Shown piece after piece: positions 45,970 through 58,141 of a stretch of 64,000 nucleotides of DNA (within the stretch, counting starts at the first letter, position 1; every line of letters begins with the position of its first letter). The notes under the pieces are model-generated. The model saw nothing but the letters and a program-made list of their open reading frames with translations. It ran no database searches and was not told the origin of the DNA. Origin of the DNA: Galerina marginata (taxonomy: Eukaryota > Basidiomycota > Agaricomycetes > Agaricales > Galerinaceae); NCBI GenBank assembly GCA_023014335.1, contig JAECYW010000009.1, forward strand, positions 744,001 to 808,000, written 5' to 3'. The translations under genes and the position numbers were made by a program.

Positions 45970-47422
45970 GATGGGGCAGATTGAAGTGGTTGTCAGCGTC
46001 AGTACTTCAGTACCAATCTCGTTTGAAGTGGGAAGGGAATGTTAGAAAGCAATTCAGATGAACGAGAGCTCGCTTATCTGCGAACTGAGGAACGCTTTTT
46101 ACCAGGCGACGGGCTGTTTCAATGGTGATGGCAGTGAGGCTGTTCGGGATAAACATAAACTGCCCCGCAGCCACTCGAGTAGTGCGCTGAATTGTGTGAG
46201 AAGTCCGCGCCTACAACTCTTTACAATCTTCCAGACGGACGTATCTTTTCAAACCATCTGCGAGTCTTTAAATGTTGTGACTGTAGGGAGAGCTGAAGCG
46301 GCGGAGCCGATGCCAGCAGCGCCGTGAGAAACTCACGTTCCGATCCACCATCGCGCGAAATATTGTTGATTCCCCTGTTCTGACTTCCAACTCACAACCG
46401 ACTTGACTCATTTGTCAAAAGAACGATTTGATGTTCGATTGCCCGAAGTAAGTACTGTATTACCTTGTTGAACGTCTGACGAGGAGGTCATTGTTTCATT
46501 CACTTCAGTTGCTACGATCAGTCGGTGGAGTCACTGGAGTGCAGTGTTGATTCTCACCTCTCAAACACATTAAAATGCCCCTCCTTGCACACATCTTGAG
46601 ACTTGCAGCATATAAATCCGCCGTGCGACACGCAGCCCTGACTTTCCTCTCCAATACTTTAGGCAGTCCCAGGTCCAGGTTGTTTTGCTTCGGTATGTGT
46701 TTCCCTGTAGCTAGACCTGGACGGGATCTTGAAGAATATTTACTTTGCAAAACCTGCAGGTCAGATTGAAACGTTTGATCCTAACATTAAGACCAGCCAT
46801 GATGGAGTTCGTCCGTCAACGGGTGTTCGATATATATCAAGCACCTTCTGATATCCGAAAAATTGTCTTTAAAATGCAACGTGCACAAACCGTGGATTCT
46901 CCCGTTGTACAAGGAATGGGCCACATCGCCGAAGTCCTTGAATTCTGGACCATTCTTTACCCTTTCCGTTTTCCAAGAAACGTTGTTGAGAAACGCCAAT
47001 GGTAAGCTATTTTGTCCTACGATGCTTCCTTGTCACCTCTATCGTCTTCCCTTCATTCCTATCAATTACCGTTCCCAACTCTTGTTACTCCAGATCTCTG
47101 ATTCATATTTTTGGTATTTATTAACCTTGATTGTAGCTGTACTCAGATCATCGAGCCCTCGTCTCCCCCGGCTAATCGGCTTATTTTCTGCTGCCCTCAT
47201 TATTTGAGTTCCACTGTTGTTGCCTCCCTTGCCGTTTGCTTGCCGCTTGGCGTCTTTGTTGTCATCGTGAGTCTTTCATTTCTACTTACCCAATCCCTTT
47301 TGTTGAACCGCTCGAATCCTAAACCCCATCATCAGGGCTACTCGTTGCAGGCACCTCTGGCTGATTTTATTCATATTGTCAAAGCGCCGTAGGCATATCA
47401 CTGTCCTCGCCTTGCGGAAGAT
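45970..47422. other. Interval with unresolved frames
   Basis: Contains the acyltransferase-3 promoter. Plus-strand frames at 46575-47005 (including HIAEVLEFWTILYPF) and at 47111-47392 (a hydrophobic run, SLAVCLPLGVFVVIV) may be pieces of a decayed gene. I could not assemble a consistent spliced product or name a domain. Confidence 0.4.
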
Positions 47423-48505
47423 ATGACGGCCCGTTCAAGACTTGCTATAGTAGAAGACACAGACCCCAAAATTCAATACACTGGCCCTTGGTTTCAAAAT
47501 ACCGCCACTCACACCAAGCTGGGTAATACGACTCGCCTTCCGGAGGTACCTTGCACGGACTGAACTCCAATGCCAGCTTTTCTTTCACATTTATTGGTAA
47601 ATAGATTGTTTCAATGCAGTGTTCCAGAGGCGCTGACTATTTTTCAACACTATAATAGGTTCGGAGGTGATGCTCTATGGCACGGTCGATGCTCCAACGA
47701 CTAGTTCGAGTGGTGAGGCGGACCTTTCTTGGTCCTGCTCAGTCGACGGTGCCAGCATTGCAAGCTATGACACTACTGCTTCCCCTGACAACAATCTGGC
47801 GCTTTGTGGAAGCTCTACCTTGTCTAATGCGATGCACAATCTCGTGCTCAGGCCACTTTCCGAAATTCAAGTAAGACGTTTTGGTTTGATGCGCTATAAT
47901 ACCCTCCATCGGCAGGCGTTCCGCTCGACAACGCCACAGTCATCGTTGACCCCTCGGATCCAGCAATTTCGTACAGGGCCGGATGGGAGAGTACTGAGGG
48001 TGGGGTGACGACGCAGTTAACCGAGACTGGACTATCTTTCGACTTTATTGGTGCGTCTTGCTGAATCCCTACTTATGAAAGATTCATCCTTTTCGCTCTT
48101 TCAGGAGTCAATCTTAGTTGGTTTGACATCCCAGCCAACAGGTCCGGAACGATTAGCCGTGGAGTCGACTTTTTTGTCGATGCAGCTGCACCGATCTCCG
48201 TCAACTTGCCCACCGCTTCGGACAATGTTTCCACTCTCAGCCAACTCATCTTCCAAACCGGGAAACTACCCCCTGGCAAACATCACCTCGATGTCAAGCA
48301 TTACCTATCAACAACAAGTCTCTCCTTACGGTATTTTATAATCCAAAATGCCACCATCCCTGGCTCGTCGTTGCGGTGTCAGATTATTGGAAAGAGAAGA
48401 AGAACTAGTGATGGAGCTACCACCGCTATACAGCTCAGGTTAGGATCACCCCGACCTATATCATCACAAAATTCCTCCCTGCGGAAGTTCTTCCATGATT
48501 GATTG
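47423..48505 (+). pseudogene. Decayed cell-surface membrane-protein gene
   Basis: Resembles a large agaricomycete family of predicted surface proteins with two beta-rich lectin-like domains and a transmembrane helix. Recognisable pieces are VEDTDPKIQYTGPWFQ, then GTLHGLNSNASFSF, VMLYGTVDAPTTSSSGEADLSWSC, KTFWFDAL, VPLDNATVIVDPSDP, SFDFIG, and VNLSWFDIPANRSG to LPPGKHHLDV. Introns are still visible (47572-about 47655 and 48051-48104). Disabling changes: a one-base frame shift near 47541, a one-base loss near 47851, and TAA in place of an expected glutamine codon at 47897-47899. The C-terminal membrane helix is not found. Called a pseudogene with several independent lesions. Confidence 0.7.
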
Positions 48506-48789
48506 GCAGCGCTTCTGTACGACCGGAACCAGAAATGGAATGACGATCGCGTTGGGCAGATAATCCGATACGGGAGTCTGATGCGGAGAAATAGTACCAG
48601 GCGCTTCAAAGCGAGTTTTTTGTATTTGGTATTCTCCATGCCCTCACTGACTCGATGTGTGGTGTGCGGAAACGTTCATGCGCTTTTAAGAAAAATTTTA
48701 AGACCCAAGTACTCTCAGGAGTCAGTATTAGGATGCACGCTCGGGATGAAAGAAGTGCCGGGCTCTTGGGTGGCTGGAACGAGGTGAAG

Positions 48790-49050
48790 GGTCGGGCGGA
48801 TGCAATTCATGGTAATGCAAGGTATGATACCATGCTCATTCTCAGCCCAGTCACTGCCCGACTTGGCAGGCCATACGAAGATCATGATGATGTTGAGATT
48901 GGGTGATTCAGTTAGGTTCCTGCGCTAACAAGGGATCAGGAGTTGCTCACGAGCCACGGCGCTTGTGCAAAGATGGAAATGACAAAGGTGGGTATCGCGG
49001 AAAAAAGGAATGCGCTCCAGATAAGCTCGTCAATGCCGCAGCTTTCTATT
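48790..49050 (-). pseudogene. Fragment of an acyltransferase-3 paralogue
   Basis: Minus-strand translation gives WSAFLFSAIPTFVISIFAQAPW, which parallels WNAFVFLTIPISLISIFAQAPW of the intact gene at 44644, followed by a stop and by degenerate sequence similar to the next membrane segment. No larger frame is present. Confidence 0.6.
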
Positions 49051-49521
49051 CGTTGAATCGTGGTTGACTTTGGGTTGACTGTTGTTGCGCGGCAAAAATA
49101 TTATTCCGACATTCGAGAACAGGTGGTGCCTATCTCTGGAACAGCATCAGGCAGTGGGCTAGGCTTCCTATCATAGGGTCCATGAGGTCGACTAATAATA
49201 AGCACTGGCCAGAGCCTTTGACCGAGCGGTGACGATCAACTGACCCCACCCTGCGTTAATTTGGAGCCAAGACGGATAGGAAGTGACGTTGAGAAGGCTT
49301 ATTTTTATGCAGATGCAGATGGAGATCCGTACCCAGCGGTTATTTATGAACTTTTTTGATGCCGGGTTACTCGAGTTTCCACTTTGGAAGCGTTCCACGC
49401 TACCAAAAGGGTTATTTTTCCAACATACGTCGGGACTTGGAGCTCAGCTTCAGAGTGCATCGCGGTGCATCGCCCTTAAATTTTGAAACCTGACCCTGAT
49501 CAGTGAGTTGGCTTTTAGGTA

Positions 49522-49528
49522 TATAAAC
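49522..49528 (+). promoter_or_regulatory. TATA box of the SnoaL-like gene
   Basis: TATAAAC lies 190 bp before the ATG, followed by a pyrimidine-rich leader with a CTCTCTCTCTC tract at 49618-49630. Confidence 0.45.
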
Positions 49529-49711
49529 TTGCTCCTCTCTCGAAGAGCCTCCACGTACAGAAAGTAATTCGACTATTCCAACCGCAAATTGGAAACCAAA
49601 AGACGCCGGTGAGCCTGTCTCTCTCTCTCTCATATCCCTAGAGATAAACTAACTTTCTTCCAAAGCACGGTCGTTATTTGATCCAACACACTGAAAGCGC
49701 CACCCAAAACG

Positions 49712-50149
49712 ATGTCCTCAACCACCAAAGAAACCCGTGAAGTCGTCGAGCAGTGGCTCGACCTCGTGAAAAACCATCGATACGACCAGCTCCACACCCT
49801 CGCAACACCTGACGCAAACTGGTGGGTATCCGGCTCCAAAGAAAAGCTGTCCGTGGCCGGCGACATGCCCTACACAGAGAGGGAGAAGCTCCTCGGCGAC
49901 ATCTTCGCCAAAGCGGACTGGTACACCACCGATCTCGTAAGCCTGACAGTGGAAGGCGAATCGGCGGCCCTTGAGGTGCTGAGGAAGGCGCAGGGGCCTG
50001 GGTCGCATACGTATGAGAATACGGCGATAAACAAGTTTACAGTGCATGATGGGAAGATTACAGAGATTAGGGAGTATGTGGATTGGATTGCTTTTGGGTC
50101 TTATATGGGTATTGTGGGGATTCTTGACTTGTGGTGGCACAAGAAATAG
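49712..50149 (+). CDS. SnoaL-like / NTF2-fold protein
   Basis: A 145-residue single-exon gene. The cone-shaped alpha+beta fold is suggested by the N-terminal helix (REVVEQWLDLVKNHRYDQL), a short ANWWVSG strand, KLLGDIFAKADWYTT and the closing strands INKFTVHDGKITEIREYVD. Family members are isomerases, hydroxylases, cyclases or simple ligand binders, so function cannot be set from sequence. A decayed second copy of the middle part lies at 60345-60500 on the other strand. No signal peptide; probably cytosolic. The next gene, methionyl-tRNA synthetase, starts 316 bp downstream. Confidence 0.82.
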   Translation: MSSTTKETREVVEQWLDLVKNHRYDQLHTLATPDANWWVSGSKEKLSVAGDMPYTEREKLLGDIFAKADWYTTDLVSLTVEGESAALEVLRKAQGPGSHTYENTAINKFTVHDGKITEIREYVDWIAFGSYMGIVGILDLWWHKK

Positions 50150-50464
50150 CGAGCAGTGATAGTCGGCAGGGAGGGGATTTGAGGGAAAGTCCGTATCGAG
50201 GAGAAATATTTGATGGGCACTGCTTGTCTTATTAATACCTTACTACTATCTGCTTTGTGGTATACTCTATTCAAGTCCTACATTATATTCTTATCCTATT
50301 TCGAGCGTCGTCAATGACATAGGCGAATCCAACGGAAAGAGCCTGGTTTGGCTCTCGGCTGACTTCAGGGGCATTGATGGCGACGCGTCTGTAACGCGTT
50401 CGTGACATCAGAGCCTCACGTGCTGTTCTTCCATTAATTTTCTGACTGCCAACCACACGGATTG

Positions 50465-53428
50465 ATGGTACTTTTCCGCAACCTCCACTCATCCCGGTTC
50501 CTTTTTTCATCCTCTTGCGTTCAACTACGCCTCAGAAAAGCTGTAACCTCCTCAAAACATAGATGTTTCCACGATGGAAACCTACAAAAGCCGTATTACA
50601 TCACAACACCCATTTTCTACCCGAACGCGTCGCCACATATCGGGCACCTTTACTCGCTCGTTACTGGGGACGTTTTTGCGCGGTATCAGCGGTTGAAAGG
50701 CCGGGATGTTATATTCCTCGCTGGGACCGACGAGCATGGCTTGAAAATCCAGAAAGCGGCTCGGGTCCATCTTGGAAAGCCAGGAAGGGAGAGGGAATTC
50801 TGTGACGCTCTCAGCGAGAGGTTTCGGGTGTGTACGGGTTTTTTCTTTCTGGTTTTCGAGCATTTTGACTGATAAATACTTGGACTCTAGGACTTGGCTC
50901 GACGGGCGAACGTCAGCAATACTTGTTTTATGCGGACTTCTTCCAAGGAACACCATCTTGCCGTTGAAGATGTTTGGGTGTCCCAAATTTGCCATTTTGT
51001 CTCTTCATCTCTCTAACCCCTTTTCTTAGAAAAACCTTTACGCCAAAGGGTACATCTACAAAAGCCAGTACTCAGGCTGGTACTCCATCACCGACGAATG
51101 TTTCTACACCGACGCACAAGTAGTAGACGGACATTCACTAGAAACAGGCTCAGCCGTCGAATGGTCATCAGAGGAGAACTACATGTTCCGCCTCTCGACC
51201 TTCCGTGATTCCCTTCTGGAACACTACATCACCCACCCCGATGCAGTCTATCCGCCGCAGTACCACGAGAACGTGCTCGCGATGCTCGGCGCCGCGCCAG
51301 TTCACCCTACACCACGGGGTACCGAAAGTGCAGGAGACGCTGCTTCTACTCCGAAAACTGCAGTTGTCGAAGACTTTGTGCTAGCGGATATATCCATCTC
51401 CCGCCCGCGTTCGCGGCTGGAATGGGGCGTCCAAGTGCCTGATGATCCCGAACAGACGGTGTACGTTTGGTTCGACGCGCTTCTTATCTACCTGACCGGT
51501 GCTGGGTACCCTTGGACCTCTCCTGCGTTGTCATCGACGTCCTCACCCTCGAATTTTGCCTTACACTCGACCCTTCTACATAAAACACCGTCGGCTTCGC
51601 CTCTCGACCCGCCTTCATTGACACCACCTTCCCAGGCATCCTCTTCAACGTTGACATCCACTTTGACACCTCCAACTGCACCAACGTCCACACCAGAGAC
51701 TCCTGGATGGGACCACGGCTGGCCAGCCGATATCCAAGTGATCGGTAAAGACATCCTGCGCTTCCACGCCATCTACCTCCCAGCCATCCTCCTCGCTCTC
51801 TCCTCTCCAGGCGCTGGTTCTGGTTCTGGGGCTGCTACAAGCACACCCCAACTCGACCCACAGCAGCCTCCGCTCGAACCTCAAATTCCACCTCAACTCC
51901 AATCACGACCACAATTTCAAGTCCAACCCCAACCTCATACCCAACTTGATCAAGCCCAAGTCAAAACACAAACCCAAGCCCGAGCCCAACCTCAACCTCA
52001 AGCCCAACCCCAACCCCACCGCCCGATACCCCTCGCCAAAACCCTCCTCACCCACGCGCACTGGACGTCAGCGCAAAAGAAGATGTCCAAGAGCCTCGGC
52101 AACGTCGCAGACCCGCTTGAGGCGATGGAGCGCTGGGGCGTGGATGTGGTTAGGTTTTATTTGATGCGCGTTGGGGGGAGGTGGAGGGGTGATGTTGGTG
52201 AGTTTTTTTCAATATGTTTTGTATTGGTCTTCGAGAATGCTGGATGTCGGACCTTGGGTGTGGGTTGGTTGGTCTGGCAGTCACTCTGGTCAACACGCCT
52301 ACCTTATTAGACTGCACTTTTCTCGCCTTTTTTGATCTCCTACTTTCCTCTCTTTATGACAATCCTCGTTAACACGATTCTCGTCCCCTTTTGCCACAGA
52401 TTGGTCCGCAGAGCAACTCGACAAGCATCACAAGGAGATCCAAGCCCAGCTCGGCAACTACTTTCTGCGCATTGCTTCCCCACGCATTGCAGAACGTGCA
52501 CGAGGCCTATCCTCCCCTCCTGCTGTGGGTGCTGATACTAGCGCTGCCAACGCTGGCGCTGCCGTGCCAGATCACTTCAGAGCTCTATTTGAAAGCGCCC
52601 GCACGTCGTTGCATTCCACCTCTGACAGAGAGGCGGGAACGGAGGCGGGAACGGATGCCGATGCCACGAACTCTGGCAGGCAGGTTGACCCGAATGCTGA
52701 GCTCCTCCGCCTGACGCTCGCACTGCCCTCGACTTTTGAGGCCTCCATGGACAGATTAGAGGCTGGCCAGGCGTTGACGGACGTTATGAGTGTGTTGAAA
52801 GTCGTGAGTCGATTGAATTTTGGCTGCCTTTTTGTTGGTTTTTTTTTGTGTTTCGTCGCTTTGTCACTTTTTCTGTTGTTGTGCAGCTTGGAGATGTTGG
52901 GTGTGCTTTTGCTTCTGTTCTTATGGACGTAGCTGGTTCCTTCTTCCTTCTCTTTCAGTGCGGTGTCCACCTGTCGTGCCACCCAGTGAAGGTCGAATTT
53001 GTTTCTTCGCTCCTGCCCATTCTTGAATGTTGTCCCACCTTCATTCCTTCTCCCACTTCTTGATCTTCCTTTCCATTTTGCCACTCCATAAAGAATTGTC
53101 TACCAAACCTAACCACGTCCTCCCTCCGCAGGCAAACAAAACCCTCACCGACATCGCCCCATGGTCCAAATCCACCGAACCCGCCCTCGTGCAGACGACA
53201 CGTGTCGTCGCGCTCGAGACCCTGCGTGTAGCTGGGGTGTGCTTGGCGCCGTTCATGCCTCGTGTGTCACAGAAACTATTGGATGGGCTCCAGCTGAGTG
53301 ACGAGGAGCGTTTGGTGTGTATTTTCGGGGAGAAAGGTGGAAAGGATCAGGAGGTGGATGTAACCGAGGTGGAGAGGGTTTGGGAGCGGTGGGTTGGGAG
53401 GGATGTCGAAGGTGTCAAGTTATTTTGA
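50465..53428 (+). CDS. MSM1: Mitochondrial methionyl-tRNA synthetase with large low-complexity insertions
   Basis: Charges mitochondrial initiator and elongator tRNA-Met. Exons 50465-50827, 50891-50977, 51030-52197, 52400-52803 and 53132-53428 give 772 residues, well above the usual roughly 570-600. An Arg/Ser-rich mitochondrial targeting sequence (residues 1-40) precedes the class I core: [19 protein letters not shown] (HIGH about 58-61), [65 protein letters not shown] (KMSKS about 501-505) and the anticodon-binding helical domain. Insertions: Ser/Thr/Pro-rich after GYPW, Pro/Gln-rich before LLTHAHW (51820-52025), and Ala/Ser/Thr-rich in the anticodon domain. The introns at 52198-52399 and 52804-53131 are unusually long for this locus. 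Confidence 0.9.
51820..52025 (+). repeat. Pro-Gln coding repeat in methionyl-tRNA synthetase
   Basis: CCCCAACC/CAAGCCCAAG-type short repeats encode a run of Pro-Gln, Gln-Ala and Gln-Pro dipeptides between the catalytic core and the KMSKS loop. Likely a replication-slippage expansion that keeps frame. Confidence 0.8.
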
Positions 53429-54403
53429 GAGCTTTTTGTTGATGGATGGTGGAGGTGTTGAAGTTTTTGGTGAATGTTGGCACTGATTTTCAACCACGGA
53501 TGGAGGAGGGTTCGGCCCGGGGAACGGTCAGACAGGGCTGTGAACGGAATCCGTGTCGGACCTCATAGATTGAATCTTAGATTGGACATTGATGACCTCC
53601 AGGTCCTCAACACAAGATCGACGTACATGTTGATAAGCCTGTCGTCCGTGCGTCGATATCATCCGTTTATAAGGCTGAATATATCCATCAGGACAGTAGA
53701 TTGGTAGACCGTTCGACTGAGCCACTCCGCGTTTCCCATCAAATCATTTCTCTTCTCAGGTTCACGATTGTTCGCTCTCTGTACTAGCCTTCTAGGACCT
53801 CTTCCGCTATCCACAACTTCTTCTACAACCTCGTCTGCTCTTTAATCGGTTGCACCAGTAACACCATGATGGAGGACTGTAATAAAGACACGTCAGTCAC
53901 AAGCATAACGCGTTCGTGACAGTCGCGGCTTACGCGCGACGCGCTCACGTGTCAATCTGACAAGGAAAGAGCTAAATATAGCTTCTGCCCACCAGCGTCT
54001 GTTTTACCGGCGAACGGGCCAATGGACCTTTGCTTCCTGCAACCTCCTTGCTTCCCTAATTTTTCGACCGCTTTAGCGCTTGTCACCTTCCATTGAACAT
54101 CGAGATATCCTCCCAATGTGCATCTCTTCGAAGTCCTAGCTCAACTGCGTATGCGACTCTGCCATATGTATCTCAGTCTCTCAGACTCGACAGCCAGGAA
54201 CAGTACTCTTGAGCTTTAGCTTACACATACATCTAATAGCTCTGAACGGCCCTATAGCACGTTGACGAATACTGATTCCAAGTCTGGACGATGTAATACG
54301 CATTAAAGTTTATTAATTTAAAACCACTACCAGTTCTTGTCTTTTCATTGACAATCAGGGCGCGAACGGAACGAGGAGACCCCTTTGGCCCTCCTTGGAG
54401 GCA
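53429..54403. other. Intergenic, no gene seen
   Basis: 3' flank of the synthetase gene. The 7-bp core ACGCGTT with TCGTGACA occurs near 53910 and also near 50393-50406, but no gene is recognised. Confidence 0.45.
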
Positions 54404-54464
54404 GGTCACAGAGGTTCTGTGACCGCCCCTTAAATTTCGCGGGCGGTCACCAAGTTGGGTGACT
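54404..54464. repeat. Cluster of three overlapping palindromes (GGTGACC-based)
   Basis: Three adjacent hairpins share arms: GGTCACAGA-GGT-TCTGTGACC, then GTGACCGCCC-(12 nt)-GGGCGGTCAC, then GGTCACC-AAGTT-GGGTGAC. The same GGTGACC word recurs at 55813-55820 and 55991-56027. A structural element, a transposon end, or a palindromic binding site are all possible. Confidence 0.6.
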
Positions 54465-54993
54465 CGCCCTAGGGCATTCAGTGCTCTGTAGAGCTCCCGG
54501 TGGCTCAACGGCCCAACGGCTTTCGAGTGCGTATACCCCGGGCGGAGCTGATGGCCCCCCTTTGTTTACCTTACCGAGCAAGTATGCAGATGGGCCATCG
54601 AAATATGTGCCACCTGCATTATGTCCAATACTTACTCGACGAAAGTCACGAAACCAGCCACTCAGAAGAGCTGTGGTTCAAGAAAAGCCTAAGGAAGTAA
54701 TTGATTTAATTCTTGACAAAAATTAACCTTGCGGCGATGAGCGTTAAGTCTATTGTTTGATATTTATTCAAGGACATCGTAATGGTATATGTCAATACGA
54801 GAAATAAATTGGGTTGCATACATACCAAAATGTAATTTGGGGTGTACGCAGCCACCTTGTTATTTCGAAAGGGAATAGTTAGAACTTAGAACATACAGAC
54901 AGTGAATTCAAGTCGAAAAATTACCATCCATTCCTGATCACCTCCCATACCGTTGGTGAAACCCAGCTCAGCTCAGCTCTACTTCCCTAGTGG

Positions 54994-55960
54994 TCAACAC
55001 CGTCCGAGGGTTATAATCTCCTGCCGCCGGATAGCAGTCTCAACTACTTCATGTATGTTGAAATTGCTGAAGGTGTCACGCAGGTTAGGAAGAGGAGATA
55101 AATGGGCGGAATTGGGAGTTGACTCACAGATCGGATGAACAGCGGTCTCGAATATTTTATGTGGAGATCTGCTTGTTCTCGTGAAGTACATAACACTGTG
55201 AAAGTACTAAAGAAGGGCCATAAAAGGATGCAGGATTAGAGATGTGTTGGAAAACCGGCACAAATGACGAAACTCACCATGTATCTCCACCGAACTTCCT
55301 CGCACACCCCGTTATCCTTCAAGGTTATCACCAATGTCGGCCGCTCGTTCGAGTATACGCATTTCGTTGCAGGTATTGAGGATGAAGGGTAGGTTTTTTT
55401 ATCAGTTAAAATGCAGAGCATACGATACTACATAGTACTTACCTAGGCCCTAGCTTGTCATTGGCTCGAAACTGCTGTCACCTTCAATTTTAATGGCTAC
55501 CGCCAATGCCCCTCCTTGATTTCCGGTATATTTCCGATACTTGAGGCAATACAATGGCTGAAGAAAAGTAGGTAAGTATAACTCCAAATCCCTCTTATCC
55601 AAATGCCAGACTTACCTGCTGTTTATCGCGATTTCTAGGCAATTTGAACAAGCTCAATGTTAGGAAACACGCCTTTGTAAATTCTTGAAGGAGCACTCAC
55701 CGAGTCATGAAGAAGCAACGGGGAGCGGCCGGACGGCGACTTGGAGGGAAAAGTTGAAATGCCTGCGAGGAGTTTAAATTTGTTGTGACCGCCGCGGCAG
55801 ACCGCCACCAAGCGCCTGGTGACCTGAGCGTGATGTCGGCGAGGTTAGCGAGCAGGGCCCAAGCGAAATGCGAAAAAGAATCGTTTATTGTGAAGTTGTG
55901 AAGCGGATGGTGAGCGGGCGAGCATGACAAAAAGGCGCTGGAGAAGGACCAAGCGCGCAT
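54994..55960 (-). CDS. Possible hypothetical gene, partly coding
   Basis: Minus-strand segments splice in phase. A frame from 55960 ends at a GTGAGT donor near 55697; after a 50-nt intron it continues LFKLPRNRDKQQ; after a second GTAAGT intron it continues PLYCLKYRKYTGNQGGALAVA and IKIEGDSSFEPMTS before TAG. Further down, a frame with TLVITLKDNGVCEEVRWRYM splices through GTGAGT to YFHSVMYFTRTSRS. The middle part reads like true protein, but the first part is low quality and the TAG separates the two halves, so this may be a decayed or transposon-carried gene. No family recognised. Confidence 0.35.
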
Positions 55961-56242
55961 CAAATTACCTAAGCATTACATAAGCGATTCCGGTGACCCA
56001 GCGCGGTGACCCGGTCCCAGGTCACAGCGAATGCTCTATAGAACTTGCCATCTCTGGCAGAGAAGTCGAAGGCGGGTAGACAAGTTAAGTTTTGTGTGCT
56101 CTAACTGATCGAATATAAAAATGCAAGTTGTAATGATTTTTAAAGGGAGACAGATGGTATATAAATTTTAGAAAGCTACATGGTACGAGATAAAAATGGT
56201 CGCAAATGTAATAGATAGAAATACAGCTAGCGATCCAGCTCT

Positions 56243-58060
<1,818 letters not shown>

Positions 58061-58134
58061 TTACGACTGGGAGGGTTGTCGATGAGGGGGAATACTTGAG
58101 TATCCTGAAGACATTGAGTTCCTAGAGACCTACA

Positions 58135-58141
58135 ATTTATA
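58135..58141 (-). promoter_or_regulatory. TATA box of class II peroxidase 2
   Basis: TATAAAT on the minus strand lies 81 bp before the ATG. The block CAGGATACTCAAGTATTCCC that is also found in front of peroxidase 1 lies between, at 58089-58108. Confidence 0.6.

Noticed and set aside
46575..47005. Possible BTB-type protein
   Set aside because: The fragments HAALTFLSNTLG and HIAEVLEFW gave a weak impression only. No assembled BTB core could be made.
54489..54550. tRNA-like sequence with GGTGGCTCAACGG and matching AGCTCC/GGAGCT ends
   Set aside because: It is about 60 nt, has no correctly placed T-loop or anticodon arm, and folds better as a simple stem.
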